DNA of 30,841 bases from a virus: positions 1 to 30,841 of the IMG/VR virus record IMGVR_UViG_3300023174_000472. One strand, written 5' to 3'. The stretch's first letter is position 1. Every line of letters starts with the position of its first letter. A program made the position numbers and the translations under genes. Shown piece by piece: positions 29,352-30,841 of the stretch. The notes under the pieces were generated by a model. It was not told where the DNA came from, made no database searches, and worked only from the letters and a program-made list of their open reading frames with translations.

Positions 29352-29596
29352 TTTATGTTCTTTGCTGTTATAGGACCTTTGCCTTGAAGTCCGAAGTTTT
29401 CTTTAATTGCAGTGCCACACAGTATACGTTGATAAGACGCACCTTCTGCAGGCCCTTCTGTAGTAAATCTAAGTTCAAAACATATTTTAGCACATTCTTC
29501 TATAAGAAGTCTAGCAAATAGTTCTTGATTGACAACAGGAACACCCAAAATGTCGTCTGTTGATTTATTTAGAATTTCTTGAATTTGTGGATTCAT
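29348..29596 (-). CDS. Small conserved phage protein, unknown function
   Basis: 82 residues, ATGA overlaps at both ends. 'VVNQELFARLLIEECAKICFELRFTT' and the ending 'IKENFGLQGKG' form a pattern very common in short phage proteins ('xxxFAxLIxxEC ... IKExFGxE'), whose role is unknown. Two Cys sit in the central helix. Coupled to the QueD-like gene. Confidence 0.6.
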   Translation of the reverse strand: MNPQIQEILNKSTDDILGVPVVNQELFARLLIEECAKICFELRFTTEGPAEGASYQRILCGTAIKENFGLQGKGPITAKNIK

Positions 29597-29865
29597 CGCA
29601 GTTGTTCCATGGTTATAATTTTAGATAATTCTTCACCGAGATCTTTATCTTCAGTGACCACATGTAGACTGTGTCGATTCTCATCGCTCTTACGGTCGTA
29701 CTTGGTAGTTTCGATAATAGTGCCGCCACTAGCGCCATAGACGTTTAATCGGAATGATTGAGAATGTAAATCTGGACCATTACTATCCTCGATGGCATAA
29801 CATTCTTCGGGTTCAGAATCATTCATTAGCCAGTTGCGTATTCGTTGTTTAAGTGTCATTTTCAT
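29593..29865 (-). CDS. Conserved small phage protein; start uncertain
   Basis: 90 residues from the ATG at 29865 ('MKMTLKQRIRNWLMND'), chosen because relatives I recall begin 'MxLKxKxRNWL'. The frame stays open upstream to an ATG at 29979, which lies in an ATGA overlap with the previous gene; that start would add 38 Ser/Arg-rich residues and fits the coupling seen in the rest of the operon. The body has 'SFRLNVYGASGGTIIETTKYDRKSDENRHSLHVVTEDKDLGEELSKIITMEQLR', a beta-rich domain conserved in T4-like marine phages. No function known. Confidence 0.6.
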   Translation of the reverse strand: MKMTLKQRIRNWLMNDSEPEECYAIEDSNGPDLHSQSFRLNVYGASGGTIIETTKYDRKSDENRHSLHVVTEDKDLGEELSKIITMEQLR

Positions 29866-29975
29866 TTTTCTTGATTCAGTTGTTTGAATTGGTATTGCAC
29901 GGCTTAGTCGATTAGAGTGGGTGATTCTTGGAATCCCTCTAGACTTAGCTTGCGATGCTACTGCGTATCCACCAC

Positions 29976-30533
29976 TCATTTAATGATCTCATCTTTGCCA
30001 TATTGATCCCAATCTGTGAAGCGATCTCTTCCCAGAAGGTCCTGTAGGTTATGACACCACACCCCAGGATTGGTTGCTGAAAAATCTTTGTCATCTATTT
30101 TTAGTGTAGCATTATAGCCTAATTGATTTAGATAAGGTAGTTTTACACTGATCTGCGGAATAAATCTACGCTTCTCTGTAAGACCGCTTTCAAGTAATCC
30201 TTCAGTTTCGCTGACATCAAAGTCTAAGGTACACCAAAGATCGTATTCGCTGTCTAGACAAACGTATATCATATTTTCCCAAGGACGCCAAGTTGCAGCA
30301 TCATTGACACCTTTAGTTTTAAAACTTTGATTAGCACCAAAGTAAATGTGTGTGATATGTTTGGATTTGTCGGTGTATGATCTAGACTCTTTAACAATGT
30401 CTAGAATAGTGTAGGCGTCGTGAACACCTACCACAAACAGTGTGGTCATGCCGTACGCAGGAGTCTTTTCAATCTCTATACCGGTGAAAAAGGTAATGCT
30501 ATCAGCAACACCAGAGTCGTAATTTCTTTTCAT
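29976..30533 (-). CDS. Conserved phage protein near deazaguanine genes, unknown function
   Basis: 185 residues, ATGA overlaps at both ends. 'ITFFTGIEIEKTPAYGMTTLFVVGVHD', 'ITHIYFGANQSFK', 'LWCTLDFDVSE', 'FIPQISVKLPYLNQLGYNATLKIDDKDFSATNPGVW' is a strongly patterned alpha/beta sequence that I recall as conserved in many marine T4-like phages, often close to queD/queE. The 'TLDFDV ... ISVKLPY ... LKIDD' order of strands with acidic ends suggests an enzyme with a barrel or metal site, but I cannot name a family. A role in the same pathway is a guess from synteny. Confidence 0.65.
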   Translation of the reverse strand: MKRNYDSGVADSITFFTGIEIEKTPAYGMTTLFVVGVHDAYTILDIVKESRSYTDKSKHITHIYFGANQSFKTKGVNDAATWRPWENMIYVCLDSEYDLWCTLDFDVSETEGLLESGLTEKRRFIPQISVKLPYLNQLGYNATLKIDDKDFSATNPGVWCHNLQDLLGRDRFTDWDQYGKDEIIK

Positions 30534-30676
30534 TTTTTAAATAAATTTTGGATTGACTTGATTAGATTAAGAAATCTAAAATGATAATCAGATAGAAAAG
30601 GAGTCCTATGAGGACACCGACCTTGATGCCAATCGCAGTTGGTTGCAACCTCTTGACCGCATGTATCACATTTCAT
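30530..30676 (-). CDS. Zinc-ribbon-like mini-protein
   Basis: 48 residues, ATGA overlaps at both ends. It begins MKCDTCGQEVATNCDWHQGRC, with Cys3, Cys6, Cys14, His17, Cys21 and His23 in a compact cluster able to hold zinc. The second half (LSDYHFRFLNLIKSIQNLFKK) is a basic amphipathic helix. I recall small phage proteins with the same 'NCDWxQGRCPH' core. Likely a nucleic-acid or protein-binding mini-domain. Confidence 0.65.
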   Translation of the reverse strand: MKCDTCGQEVATNCDWHQGRCPHRTPFLSDYHFRFLNLIKSIQNLFKK

Positions 30677-30834
30677 AGTTCTAGTCCGTTTCGCCTTGCT
30701 TCTTGTTCTGCCTGTGCTTCTTGCATCACTGCTTCGTGCTTATGTTTAAGTATAACAATATCATCCTTTAAACGCAACCTCTGTTTCTTCAATTCTTCTA
30801 TTTTTAGATCATCAAAGATACCAGTTTTTTCCAT
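30673..30834 (-). CDS. Small coiled-coil phage protein
   Basis: 53 residues, reaching almost to the window edge; the ATG at 30834 is complete. 'LKIEELKKQRLRLKDDIVILKHKHEAVMQEAQAEQEARRNG' is one long charged helix with heptad-like Leu/Ile/Val, so a coiled coil. The stop overlaps the next start by ATGA. An upstream extension in the same frame cannot be ruled out since only 7 bases remain. Confidence 0.55.
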   Translation of the reverse strand: MEKTGIFDDLKIEELKKQRLRLKDDIVILKHKHEAVMQEAQAEQEARRNGLEL

Positions 30835-30841
30835 AGTGTCT

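Noticed and set aside
1-30841. tRNA, rRNA or CRISPR array
   Set aside because: No cloverleaf with GTTC-type T-arm and CCA end, no rRNA core sequence and no regularly spaced direct repeats were seen by eye; gaps between genes are under 65 bases except possibly 29866-29975. A tRNAscan run would settle it.

Overview
This AT-rich window has the look of a stretch of a T4-like marine myovirus genome (cyanophage/pelagiphage type), probably assembled from environmental DNA. The evidence is wall-to-wall short genes joined by ATGA/TAATG overlaps, a T4-type RNase H (flap exonuclease), T4-like late-promoter boxes (N-ATAAATA), tail-fibre repeats of the 'ATxLxxARxINGVxFxG' kind, and many small proteins that I recognise from memory as conserved in T4-like marine phages. 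No rRNA, tRNA, integrase, transposase or CRISPR array is visible. The host cannot be fixed from the sequence.

Layout. (1) 1-5522, plus strand: virion adhesion/structural genes, namely the end of a long tail fibre, a tail-fibre-assembly-like protein, a second large fibre/structural protein, and two tandem paralogous structural proteins. (2) 5549-11183, plus: a promoter with a T4-type late box, a small unknown gene, two pairs of tandem GT-A-like glycosyltransferases (DxD motifs) with an unknown gene between the pairs, then a twitch-type radical SAM protein. (3) 11180-18625: an accessory sugar cassette made of one inverted glycosyltransferase-like gene on the minus strand, an SGNH hydrolase, a second member of the same glycosyltransferase-like family, a B12-binding-type radical SAM enzyme, a third family member and a nucleotide-sugar (UDP-glucose type) dehydrogenase. 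(4) 18615-30834, minus strand: a long run of small genes holding rnh, queE, folE, a QueD/PTPS-like gene, a GT4-like glycosyltransferase, a HIT protein, a phosphoribosyltransferase, a cupin, an MBD4-like DNA glycosylase, a CDGSH-like mini-protein and many conserved unknowns.

How the parts may work together. The plus-strand island next to the fibre genes encodes seven glycosyltransferase-like proteins plus a sugar-acid dehydrogenase, an esterase/acyltransferase-type SGNH protein and two radical SAM enzymes. The simplest reading is synthesis and attachment of an unusual glycan, either to virion fibres or to the host surface. The minus-strand block holds three of the four enzymes for preQ0 (FolE, a QueD-like protein, QueE; no QueC and no DpdA/Tgt seen here), next to a retaining GT-B glycosyltransferase and an MBD4-like base-excision glycosylase. 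This suggests 7-deazaguanine metabolism and possibly DNA base modification and surveillance. Two of these enzymes are unusual: QueE has a greatly expanded cluster motif, and the QueD-like protein lacks the usual catalytic cysteine.

All family calls come from motifs read by eye. No database search was possible.
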